DNA of 64,000 nucleotides, from NCBI GenBank assembly GCA_023052935.1, contig CM041294.1, positions 11,022,414-11,086,413 of the forward strand, in the 5' to 3' direction. Origin of the DNA: Piezodorus guildinii (Eukaryota; Arthropoda; Insecta; Hemiptera; Pentatomidae). Position numbers and translations under genes: made by a program. Shown in pieces: positions 1 through 10,115 of this stretch (position 1 is its first letter; each line of letters begins with the position of its first letter). A model generated the notes under the pieces. The model made no database searches. It saw only the letters and a program-made list of their open reading frames with translations, and was not told the DNA's origin.

Positions 1-42
1 CGCATTCCAAAGGAGAATGGATAAGGAGTTAGGTGAAGTCAT
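1..42 (-). CDS. Jockey-like ORF2 start (partial, 14 codons)
   Basis: On the minus strand the ORF1 stop (TAA, 45-43) is followed at once by ATG (42-40). The 14 readable residues begin MTSPNSLSILLWNA, the usual opening of an AP-type endonuclease domain (LLWNANG). Copy 2 has the same arrangement at 10115, which supports the start. The stop-start abutment suggests reinitiation as the way ORF2 is translated; that is inference. Confidence 0.75.
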   Translation of the reverse strand, partial: MTSPNSLSILLWNA

Positions 43-1349
43 TTAAGGATTTTTCAAGGCAGGAATTAGATTTGATACTAGATTTGTGAGAAGTGATATA
101 AGCGGCATAACAAGAGATTTGATTTCGGAGATGAACGATGTCATTAGACTGGTAAGATCTGTGACGTTTGATGGTGAAGGGATATGAGAAATTTGATGTT
201 GAGGAGTTTTTTGAAGATTAGGTAAATTTTGAGGAATAGATTGTTGTACAATAGATTGAGGTTGTTGAGGAAAACGTTGTTCCGGCAGTGCCTCGACTTC
301 ATGATTCTGGTTTCCACCTCCAAGCAAGTGGGCAAATGACACGTTAGAATTTACAAGTTTAGATGGTTCTCTTCTGCTTTTGGTTGGTGCAGCTGTTTCA
401 TTCGGATCCTGAGTTTTTTGGTATCTGGTTCTGAGTTTCTTGTAGATTTCACATCCCTTGTAGTTAGCCGGGTGGTCCTTGAGGCACAAGCACATACAGC
501 GGGTGTAGATCTTGATCTTGTACATTCTTCTGATTTATGCTGTTCACCGCATTTCACACAGCGTGGTATGTGATGGCAATAACTTTTGGTATGACCATAT
601 GCCTGACAGTTATGGCACTGGACTATTTCTTTCTTTGTGTAAGGTTTTTCAACTTTTACACGGGTATAGTACAGTCTACTGAGGTCATAGATATTTTCGA
701 CTCCTGCTGATGGTTCCAAGTCCACGAAGAATAGAGGCAGTGGACTTTTATCTTTTAGAACGTTGGTGACTTGCCTCACTTGGAATCCTAATTCTGTCAG
801 TTCTTCTTTGATAGCTTCAACGGGTGTTGAGGAATGTAGGTTTCTGATTACGACCCTTAATGCTCTCTCTTGGCGCAGCTGATAAGTATGAAAGTCAGCT
901 TTGGTCTCAGTCAGATATTTTACAATCTTTCTGTAGGTTTCAGCAGTAGTCGGAGATATTTTAGTATCATTGGTTCTACTTATACAATAATAACTATTAG
1001 GATCAGTTACTTTGTTTAAATGCGAACACATAATTTTAAAATTTTTAACAAATATTGGTGGAGGTAGTGGTTCCCTGGGTATAGGAGAAGATTCAATGGT
1101 TTCTTTTTCATTTTGGAGGATCTGAAATGGATTCGGTGTAAAAAACGGGGATTCATCAGTTATTCCTTGTGATGATGTGCTGGGCTGTGGTTCAGATCCT
1201 AATGAGGTAGCTGACGTGGTCGCTGGTGGAATCATTTTTTTATTTTGTTTACGGCGGGGTCTCTGTTTTGTGGGAGACGAGTTTGAACCTGCAGATCTAG
1301 ATCTTTTACTTGCAGACTTTGAGGACATGACTTGATGAAAATTTCTCAT
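43..1349 (-). pseudogene. Jockey-like ORF1 (gag-like), one frameshift
   Basis: Gag-like nucleic-acid-binding protein of a Jockey-clade LINE, which coats the RNA in the retrotransposition particle. From the start at 1349: a basic Ser/Arg/Lys-rich N-terminus, a Pro/Ser-rich linker, an RRM-like (PRE_C2HC) domain around residues 155-235 (ALRVVIRNLH, LFFVDLEPS), then zinc knuckles (CHNCQAYGHTKSYCHH; CVKCGEQHKSEEC). One base is missing near 493 compared with copy 2 (CACAS against CALCLEDHPANYKGC), and the rest continues in another frame to the stop at 43. Otherwise open, so damage is light. High confidence in family, moderate in clade. Confidence 0.85.
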
Positions 1350-1656
1350 TGTTTAAGAAAATAATAATAATAATAAATAAATAATGAGATAAGAATTAAA
1401 GATAAAAGAAAGCCCGAGCTTGCCGAGCTAGCGGCAATCAGCTGATCAGTGACCCTCCTTTCACTTTTTCGTGATTGTACAAAGTAAATTATTACTTTGC
1501 TTACCGAAATTTCTCCAATATTCACTGCCGTAGTATTCCTGAGGTCTAGTGATGTTCTCCAGACTGAATTCAAGCGAATTCCTACTGAAAAAAGCAAAAA
1601 TCTGAGAGACGATGTAACGTATGACTGTTATCATTGAGCGCATCAGCTGATCCATC
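1350..1656 (-). promoter_or_regulatory. Jockey-like 5' UTR / presumed internal promoter
   Basis: This stretch is conserved between the two Jockey-like copies (here and 12331-12648) although it does not code. LINEs of this clade carry an internal promoter in this place. It contains two CAGCTGATC motifs (about 1438 and 1644), one near each end. The promoter role is inferred from position and conservation only. Confidence 0.5.
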
Positions 1657-2480
1657 AGTAAGTGAAAGTAATAAATTAAATTAAATTTCTATAGAAACAT
1701 GTGTTTGATTCAAAAACCTATTATATTATTATCTAAAATAATCAGTTAGTTTTATGTTCATTTCATCACTCTCTATTAACTTTTAAAAGCTTGTGTATGA
1801 GATGATAATTTTTCTAAAATCTTTAGCTTTCCAATGGTATATCATACATGTATATTACTGCTCTTATGTTCAAAAATGAAAAATTGCATTAAAAAAATAT
1901 TTTTTCTGTTTTCTCCTTTAGTTGGGTATCGAATTTATTCAATTTATATATTTACCAGTTTTTCATCAGCGTTAACAAGATAATCTAGAAATTATTATTG
2001 AATCTACAAAATTAAAGGTACTTTAGGGGAAGAAAATTTAAAATATCGGCATTTAAGCCCTGTCAGACCATTTTTATCTTAATGAAACCTACATGAGATT
2101 AAAGCCCATTAAATTTTACATCGATATAGCGAGTTTAATCAAAATCGTCGGAACCGTTTTTGAGAAAATCGAAAAAAGGTGAAAAATGCTTGATATAAAG
2201 TGCCTCTTTTGGTAGGCTCATTTTGATGAAAAAAGTTTTGTCACGTCTCGGGCGTATAGTTGTCTTAAATATGAAATTTCAGTTTCATAGGACTTACCGT
2301 TTCCGCCCGGGAGTTACCACACACACACAAAACACACACAGAGACCATTTTGCGGGACTTGGTTATTTGGACTCAGGGGACCCTAAAACGTGTATTTCCG
2401 TTGAAAACTGGAATTCGAAAATTTTCACGATCGCAATACTTCCCCTTACTATATATAGTAAGTGAAAGTAAAAATCTAGA
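1657..2480 (+). repeat. Family A repeat, copy 1
   Basis: Unclassified interspersed repeat, about 1.1 kb when full, found about nine times here. Diagnostic blocks in order: a start with aatctggtgcgggcaacaca (missing here, at the LINE junction), ctttagctatccaacggtat, atcggcatttaagccctgtc, a (CA)-rich run at a fixed place (2320-2341), and the end gattgggacttggttatttgg-like block followed by cacgatcgcaatactt and gtaagtgaaagt. No coding frame is shared by the copies. It could be a non-autonomous DNA element or a LINE 3' region. Confidence 0.7.
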
Positions 2481-2605
2481 TTTCAATACAACATATACGA
2501 ATAAAAAAAATATTCCTCGATATTTCCTAAAATGGGTATAGAATAGTACGTAATGCAAATTATCTTCTCAATTTTAAGACGCATCCAACAAAATTAATTT
2601 GGGAT

Positions 2606-2745
2606 CACCTGTAGCAGGGTGGCTAGCATAACAGCCTTAAATGTAAAAGTAAAAATTCCTTACTTATGCCGTCCTTCGGAAGGTATCACTTCGGAGGTAC
2701 CACCCTCTTGGTGATACCTTTTAAAATACTTATTTGAATATATAA
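2606..2745 (+). mobile_element. SINE-1 fragment
   Basis: Starts with the tRNA-like head of SINE-1 (ggatcacctgtagcagggtg, A-box region), then jumps to the middle (atgccgtccttcgga). A small inverted repeat follows (ggtatcac...gtgatacc, about 2685-2720). The 3' half is missing. Confidence 0.7.
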
Positions 2746-3894
2746 CACACATTTGTGGCTCAGCGTAAATAAATATATTATAAAACAGCTGTGTACTCCT
2801 TCATACCTGGAAGTATCTAACTCTACTGGAACTTAGTATTACAGCCAATGAGCTTGCTTAATACTAGTAGTCCATTAGCCTGAAACGAAACCAAAACTTT
2901 TATGCGAAGCATCTACCATGGTGAAGCAAAAAATACACATATGTCAACTCAAAACGGGTGTAAAACGCGTCTGCCGCGGCTTCCCACCCACCTGTGAATG
3001 TCGGACTAGCCTTGTTTGATTCATATTATCCCCTAGTATTATGCTATCAAAAGGGAAATCGCCGTCAAATGAATTAAAATTTCGTCTTTTTGGATTCTTT
3101 TAGAATGGCCGCCATTTTCGGCTTTACCACGATATATACTATGTATAAAACATACTAAAAATGTTGGTAAAATGGGTTCATTTTTCGTTGATGGCTCGCG
3201 GACTTAAGGCTTTCTGGCTAGGCTACTGCTGTGACTGACAGGACTCATCAATCGGCCTCACTTATCCCTGCCAAGCCAACCTCTTCCGGGTCATTACCTC
3301 CGGTCAGCGGATAGATCTCCCGAGGGCGGGGTAAAACGGAAAGTGCTGCGTAATGTTGAAGGCGCTGTGAGCCATCGAATTCGGAGGATAAGTATTCGGG
3401 TACTTGGGCCAGAACGGATTCAACAAAAAATTTCGATTAAAGAAAGTTTTCATTTCCAATATTTTACGTTCTATTCTATGTTATCAGAAATTGCTATAAG
3501 GCCCTTCCATACACTGAACTAGCCGAATGAATCAGCTATTCAAAACACGAGAGGAAATTCTTTCGATCGATCTATTGTAGAGTTATGGGGAACCAAGAAT
3601 GGAGTTGGAAATAGATTTATCGTAAATTGTATGTGGGTGGATAAATGGAGTTAATATAAATGGATGAATGATAAATGGAATTGTAAATTGTAAACGCAAA
3701 ATTGTATTCTCTTCACATGGAGGTGGGAAAAATGCTTAAATTAAAAGTACCGAGTATGTCACTCAAATACTTCGAGAACTAAAGAACTAATACAGTCTAG
3801 AGCTATACCCAGGTGCTGACTGCCAAGTGCCATAAGTCCTCAGCTTATTTCCACACTACTTTGTAGTTTGTCCATGTACGTGGAATCGTTTTAC
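2746..3894. other. No gene seen; diverged dispersed repeat
   Basis: No convincing coding frame. About 3145-3205 resembles 5080-5145 (both have actaaa-atgttggtaaaatgg and a shared gatggctcgcggac-like stretch), and 3790-3890 weakly resembles 29465-29570 (cccag-tgctga, tttgtagtttgtc). Both pairs are probably old repeats. Confidence 0.5.
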
Positions 3895-4153
3895 TTTGAG
3901 TGGTTTTTAGTTTCACTTAATTATAAATGAAATATATAATGTAAGGGGGAGTATTACGATCATAAAATTTTCGAATTCCTGTTTTCAACGTAAAAATGAT
4001 CAAGTCTCGCAAAGAAGTCGGTCCGTGTATGCTAAAGCTAGGACGAAAACGAACAGTTGTACGAAACTGAAATTTCATATTTATAACATCTATAGGCACG
4101 AGATGGTACAGCCACTTTTCCAGCAAATTCAGAACCAGACGACATCCTTTATA
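3895..4153 (-). repeat. Family A, copy 2, outer part
   Basis: Reverse-oriented family A: atcataaaattttcgaattc and the block matching the fixed (CA) site. It is cut at 4153 by mariner A and resumes at 4808-5000 (gcattttaaacctttttacg, gccgattatttgaatg). Confidence 0.7.
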
Positions 4154-4807
4154 TTGGGTTGTTTCACATGAAATGACAGTTTTTATAGTTGCCGAATGTT
4201 TACGTATTTAAAGTAAACAGTTACTAATTCCAAATATGAACATGGAAACACGCGATTTTCGAGTAATATTTTTGTACGAGTTTAAACTCGGTCATTCAGC
4301 AGCTGATGCCGCTAGAAATATTTGCAAGGCGTTTGGGGAAGGGAGTGTTAAAGGACTCTCAGCACAACTAAATGCAAGTGCATCTACCGTTTCCAGACAT
4401 TTAAAGTGTATTGGGAAAGTAAAAAAGCTCGATACATGAGTACCTCATGACCTCACTGAGCGGCAGCAAGACCCCATGTTTCAAAACATACCGTCCAAAA
4501 ATTGAAAGAACAGGGCTACGAAGTTCTTCCGCACCCACCATATTCTCCCGACTTGTCTCCAACAGATTACACCTGTTCAGGAATTTAGACAACTTCGTCA
4601 AAGGAAAACTTTTTGAAAATAACTATCAAGTGAAAAGTGCGTTTTCAGATTTTGTTTCACTTCGGGGATAAAAAAGTTGGAGTCACGTTGGGAAAAATGT
4701 GTAGAAAAAAAAAGTAAATACTTGGAATAAAATTATCTTGTTTTCATATCGTATTTTTAATAAAAATCCTTTACCTTGAAAACGGACATTTCATGGACAC
4801 AACCCAA
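4154..4807 (+). mobile_element. Mariner M1, copy A (654 bp, deletion derivative)
   Basis: Tc1/mariner element bounded by TTGGGTTGTTTCACATGAAA and its inverted match ending CCCAA, with TA on both sides (4152-4153, 4808-4809). The transposase N-terminus is readable from 4236 (FLYEFKLGHSAADAARNICK, first helix-turn-helix). It then jumps from GEGSV to KGLSAQLNAS, losing a part present in copies B and E. A second deletion joins DLTERQQ to the region before the C-terminus. The DDD catalytic core is missing, so this copy needed transposase in trans. Confidence 0.9.
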
Positions 4808-5000
4808 TATCATGCATTTTAAACCTTTTTACGATTTACTCAAAAACCGCTTAACAATTTAAATAATCTCGCTATATCGATGCAAAATTTAATGTGCTTA
4901 AATATCATGTAGATTTTATTCTGATCTAAATATTCTGATATGACTTAAATGCCGATTATTTGAATGTTCGTCTTGTAAAGTACCTTTAATTTTGTAGGTT
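4808..5000 (-). repeat. Family A, copy 2, inner part
   Basis: Continuation of 3895-4153 beyond mariner A: cgctatatcgatg, tgtagattttattctgat and tacctttaattttgtag match the reverse strand of family A. Confidence 0.65.
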
Positions 5001-5579
5001 AAAAAAAAATACTACCACAATATAATAAGATTATATTGGCAGTATTTTGCTTTACTATGCTATGATAGATGCCTTGCATAAAAGATACTAAAGATGTTGG
5101 TAAAATGGATTGCATTTTCCGTTGCTGGCTGAGGGACGCTATACTATGAGGTGCTGTAGCTACCCTGAGCCATCGGCAGACGTTGATAGTGCACTGTAAT
5201 TAGCATTCAAAGCACATTTACTTTATCTTTCATCCTCGTTTCCAGTAAAATATCAACCGTCATCGATTTATTTCAGTCGCGAACGAGTCATTCTTAGTTC
5301 TGTGTTTTCATAAAAATATTACGTCATCGCATTCTCATAGTTAGGATGTCACGTTTCTCATTAGCAACGAAGTATTTTGAATATTTTATTAATAGTTTAA
5401 TTTAGTTGTTTGTTTCCTTTTGTAATATATACGATAATATATAATAATATATACGAGTATATAGTCATACATACAGGATATATAGTCACTGAATCAGTGG
5501 ATGTAAATTATTTTAGTTTAAAACTTATTAAACATTTTTTTTTTTGGTTTGGTTCAAACAAATTAATACTTTGTACATA
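5001..5579. other. No gene seen
   Basis: AT-rich. Contains a diverged repeat at 5065-5150 related to 3130-3215. No frame or motif that I recognise. Confidence 0.5.
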
Positions 5580-6140
5580 GTTTTAGTTGTAAATTTTAAA
5601 AAATCTGGTGCGGGTAACACACGAAATTCACTTACGTTGTTAAAATTAATTTAAGAATTTTTTTATTTACTTTTAAAAATACAAATAAATTGTTAGAGAA
5701 TTAATTATTTTAATAGAAACATGTGTTTTATTAAATAATCTATTATATTTTTATCTACAACAACCAGTTAGTTTTATCGGCTTTTCTTCACTCTCCACTA
5801 ACCTTTAAACTTCCGTATATTAGATAATATTTTTTCTAAAATCTTTAGCTATCCAACGGTATACTATACATGTATGTTACTATTCTTGTGTACAAAACCA
5901 CGAAGTTGCATAAAAATATATCTTTGTACTTTTCTCTTTACTTATTTATTAAATTCGCTCAACTTGCATATTTACCCGTTATTTATCAATGCTAATAAGA
6001 TGATGTTCCAATTTTTTTTTTTTTAAATCTACAAAATTAAAGATACTTTAGCAGAAGAAAATTTGAAATATCATCATTTAAGCCTTGTCAGAATATTTCA
6101 ATCAGAATAAAACCTACATCATATTAAAGCCCTTCGAAAA
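5580..6140 (+). repeat. Family A, copy 3 (3' part missing)
   Basis: Begins with the family A start (aaatctggtgcgggtaacac at about 5605) and runs through ctttagctatccaacggtat to the gaataaaacctacatcatat block, where SINE-1 abuts. Confidence 0.7.
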
Positions 6141-6424
6141 TGGGTTACCTGTAGCAGGGTGGTTATCATAACAGTCTCCAATGCCAAAGGTCCCCGCAAC
6201 ACCAAAAAACCCGAAGGTGGTCCTAGGATTTTTTAATGGGAGTAAAAAAATCCGTATTTATGCCGTCCTTGCCGGAGGGAACGTTAAAAGGTGGTCCCGA
6301 GCCTGTGAGATGTCAGGTACTCGTTAAAGATTCCTACCCTAATTAAACCTAGGCAAAATTTAAGACTCCCACTGTAGCATCGTCCGATTATCCACAGCAG
6401 CATAAAGTTGACATTAAATAAATA
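6141..6424 (+). mobile_element. SINE-1 copy
   Basis: tRNA-derived SINE: a head with A box (tgtagcagggtggttatca), a degraded B box, body block ggtggtcctaggatttttta, a hairpin-like atgccgtccttgccggaggg, then ggactcccactgtagcatcg and the tail aaataaataaac. No coding capacity; retroposition depends on a LINE partner. Confidence 0.85.
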
Positions 6425-7079
6425 AACTACGTTAGTTATAGTGGGAGCATCTAGTTACCAAAACAGACCGATGCCGCTAGTGAGAGCGACAAATTTTCAG
6501 AGGTTTCAGAAAATAGTTAATTTTAGGATATGGAATGGTCGGGGGCTAGAATAAAAGAGAAATAACTATCTATTTAATGCTGATCCTCAAAGAGATTATC
6601 TGCGCTAGCATCTATCTTCTAAGTCGTCCATCTAACGAGTAATTAAAATAGTTTTTTGTCCGAGCACAGGCTCACCGGCGAACCTTACTATCAACTTCCC
6701 GCCCAACTTAAACAAAGCCGGGAGATAAAGGACGGAATAATTAAAGGGATGAGGATTAGGTGGGAACAAAAGCGTGGTGATGAACGAGCCAGAGGAGTTA
6801 ATATTAATCGCTTTTGTCATCTTCCACACCGTCACATCTGCCCGGTTGGAATCCTCCACTGTAATGTATATTCCACCCACCTTCAACATTATATTGTTTA
6901 TTCATTTAATCTAAATTTAGACTATTCAGGTTTAATTAGGACAGGAATATTTAACAAGTCCTGATATCGCACAGGCTCGGGATCACCATTTTACGTGGTT
7001 TTTGGAGGACAGCATAATCAGGAATTATTTTTTCTCCCTTTAAAAAATCTTCCTAAAATTTAAGTATTTAGGTTATACC
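6425..7079. other. No recognised gene; overlapping open frames of unknown meaning
   Basis: A 102-codon frame (6656-6964, +) and an 85-codon frame (6632-6889, -) overlap. Neither has a recognisable domain; both may be chance. Nothing else seen. Confidence 0.4.
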
Positions 7080-7300
7080 AAAGCGGTCATGAATAATAAG
7101 TTATCTTATAAGTTATATCAAAAATGAATTAACTCCACGTATCACTACCTCAGACCGTCTCCACGTAGTGTTAAATTGGTTAAAGAAATATCTTGGTGGA
7201 AGAAATTTCAGGTGGAAAGAAAGCTATATGTTCATATGTGTTAATTACTCTATTTGGGTATTACATAAAACTTTAAGTCGCCCCACTGTTTGAAGATTAA
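7080..7300. mobile_element. MITE-G, left part (split by Jockey-like LINE)
   Basis: Begins with a decayed end (gcggtcatgaata) matching GTGGCGGTCGTGAA of the copy at 49187, then shared body (aattaactccacgtatcact, cctcagaccgtctcc, aaaactttaagtcgc). It is cut at gaagattaa (7292-7300); the other part is at 12649-12702. Confidence 0.75.
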
Positions 7301-7599
7301 TTTTTTTTTTTTTATAGATACAATTCTTTATTGAGCAATATTACAATCTGTCCAATTTAGGACATTTTTAATAGTGATAAAGTACAACATTCATACTACA
7401 TTCAACGATATATACAAAACAATAAATTTATATAATAATAATAATACAATATACATATATACAAAACAAAATCCATAAAAATATATACAAAAGTCACTCA
7501 TACCTATATACAATTCACAAGCATACAGCACGTGAGTGGAGAATCTAGCCAATGCTAGAACTCCAATATGCATGTTACAAGAGGTCTCGAGGCCACTAC

Positions 7600-10115
7600 C
7601 GTTTCAACCTTCTAGGAGGATGTTAAGGATGTGTGGAGCTGGATAAGGATTGAGCTAGAGGATTAGGGTGATGGATAAGGTTCTGATGAAATTTAGAGAA
7701 TTTTAATGGTATAAGGTTAAAATAAATGGAATATTTAGATCGCGGTGTAAGGTATGGTTGGATACATAATAAGGGGCATTAACTATTGTTCGGAGGACTT
7801 TCGATTGGAAGGATTGAATGCGCTTGATGTTAGAAAATTTGGCTGTCCCACAGTTCAAGTCCGTAGGTCCAGATAGGTTTCAGTACTGTCTTGTATATTA
7901 ACAGTTTGTTATCGATAGATAATTTAGAATTTCTGTTCAGTAGTCTGTATAATTGTCCAAATCGTCGATTAAGTTCTTGTCGTTTAAGTCTAGTATGCGG
8001 GTTCCAAGTTCGTCTTTTGTCCAGATGGAAGCCAAGATACCGGACTGTGTCGGAGAAAGGAAGCGGAACGGAGTTAAAGAGAACTGGAGGGCAGGATTGT
8101 CTTCGAAGGGTAAAGGTGACGTGTTTGCATTTGGATTGATTGACTTTGATTCTCCAGTTGTTACACCAGTCTTCGATTTGTGAAAGGTGCGTTTGGAGGC
8201 CTATAGATGCAATTTCGGGATCTAAGTGAGAGGATAGGATTGCTGTGTCATCAGCGTACGTTGCTAGGAAGGTATTAGGGCAAACATGAATATCAGCCGT
8301 GTATATTATGCAGAGGATAGGACCAAGGACACAGCTCTGAGAAACACCGGATTCGAATGGATAATAATTGGAATATTCTGCACCACAGCGAACTCGGAAG
8401 GAGCGGTTTGATAGATAGGATCGGAGGACTAGGTGTAAGGATTGGGGTAAATGGTTTTTGAGCTTAAAGAGAATCCCGGGTGCCACACCCGGTCAAATGC
8501 TTGCGTTATGTCCATAAATGCAGCCCCGACTCGGAGCCCTTGCTGAACGGTTGAATGTTGGAAACGGAATCCAAACTGATAGGAAGGAATAGTGTGGGAT
8601 TTTAATAAAGGTAATATTTGTTTGAGCAGGATTTTTTCAAAGATGTTTGAAAGGATTGGGAGTAGGCTGATAGGTCTATATGATGTCGTAGTGTTAGAAG
8701 GTTTACCTAGTTTTAGGAAGAGAATTATAGTGGAATGTTTCCATAAGAGAGGAAAATGAGTAGTGCGTAGAATGGAGTTGTAAATATATGTAAGAAATTT
8801 AACGGCTTTAGCTGTCTGAGAATCTGAGGAGTGAGGAGATCGTATCCAGGAGATTTACGGAGTGCAAGTTTTCGGAGAAGATATTTGACCTTAGAGGGAT
8901 TAACTGCTTCAGGAGGTAATGAAAGCGGGATTGGAGACTGAAGGAACTCTTCCACTACTGCAGTATGGTTTGAATGGGATTCTGGATGAGGTGTGAATAC
9001 TTCGGAAACGTATTTGGCAAGTTCCTCGGCAGCCCAGGAACCATTACTACGACGGAGGGGATGGGAAATATGATGGGAATATGGGAACGGAAGGTCGCCA
9101 GCTCCCTCTTTAATTGTCTACAGTAAAAGTTATAGGAGCAGCGATCTGTAGGGTGGCGGGTGCGTTTCCATAAGGATCTGGATCGGGGTTTGGTGCGGAT
9201 GAGGTCTATGAGGTGTTGTGTTAAATGATTTTGGTTATGACTTATCTGGGAGTGCTTGGGAGAGGAGGCAGTCCAAACAGCTTGTTGAATAGCGGTGGTG
9301 AAGGAGTTTACGACATCGTCAAGGTCATCTGGAGTTTTGAGTTTCACTCTGAGGTAAATATCACTGGTCAGGATTTGGCGAAAAAGGTCCCAGTTTACTG
9401 GTCCTCTGATAAATGACGGTGGGGTGTGTTTAGGAATAGGAATTAGGGATACTTTAAGGAGCAATGGACTATGGTCAGAGGACAGTTCATCAAGGCGAGT
9501 CATCGACATGTTTTGGGAGCCTAATCCGCTGTGGATGAAGAAGTCAAGGGTGTCAGGATTACGGTTAGGATCAGTTGGCCAGTAGGTAGGGGAGTCAGGA
9601 GGCAGGAGGTTGAAACGTCTAGAGTTGAGTGCAGACTGTACATTCCGCCCACGACAATTCGTGGATCTGGAACCCCATTGTTGGTTCTTAGCATTCATGT
9701 ATGCACCCAGAATGAAGTGGTTTCCTAAGGAATTGAGGAAGGATTCGAATAGAATGTTGGAGATGGAATGTTTAGGAGGGCAGTACGCTGATGCGAGGGT
9801 GATCGGAAAAGAAAAAGTCTTGATTACTATGGCGGTGCATTGTAGGAAATCATAGGAGGAAACTGGGAGTATGTGGTGGGAGAGGGACTGGTGCACAATG
9901 ACAGCAGTACCGGTAGGGGCTTTTCCGTCTGGATGGTCCGTACGGTATGTTACGAATTAAGGTATTTTATAGAACTGTTTAGTGGTTAGTCTAGTTTCAG
10001 TAATAAGTGCTACATCAACGTTTTTGTCTTGCAATAAAGCTGTAAGTTCGTCAATGTGATTTCTAACACCATTCGCATTCCAAAGGAGAATGGATTAGGA
10101 GTTAGGTGTAGTCAT
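7600..10115 (-). pseudogene. Jockey-like ORF2: AP endonuclease and reverse transcriptase, broken
   Basis: Nicks target DNA and copies the RNA in place. Start ATG at 10115, directly after the ORF1 end. The endonuclease domain is in one frame to 8955 with two in-frame stops near its start. ITETRL keeps the catalytic Glu and SSDHSPLL the SDH motif, but the GDxNAKH motif reads GAYMNAKN, so Asp and His are replaced. RT lies at 8955-7830 with frameshifts near 8955, 8725 and 8475: FMDITQAFDRVW (motif A), SGVSQSCVLGP (motif B, normally PQGSVLGP), YADD (motif C). The C-terminal end after YGLELWD runs on in a degraded frame. Family is sure; clade Jockey is likely. Confidence 0.88.

Larger units (their letters stand above)
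1..1656 (-). mobile_element. Jockey-like LINE copy 1, 5' part (cut by window edge)
   Basis: Minus-strand non-LTR retrotransposon: about 300 bp of 5' UTR, ORF1, then the first codons of ORF2 at the window edge. It aligns along its length with the complete copy at 7301-12648, and the two diverge just after a shared motif gcgcatcagctg, which puts the 5' end near 1650-1656. The 5' flank is family A repeat, so this LINE landed in that repeat. The 3' part and poly-A lie outside the window. Confidence 0.85.

Noticed and set aside
6632..6964. Pair of overlapping 85- and 102-codon frames as a host gene
   Set aside because: No domain, no codon signal that I can judge, and they oppose each other.
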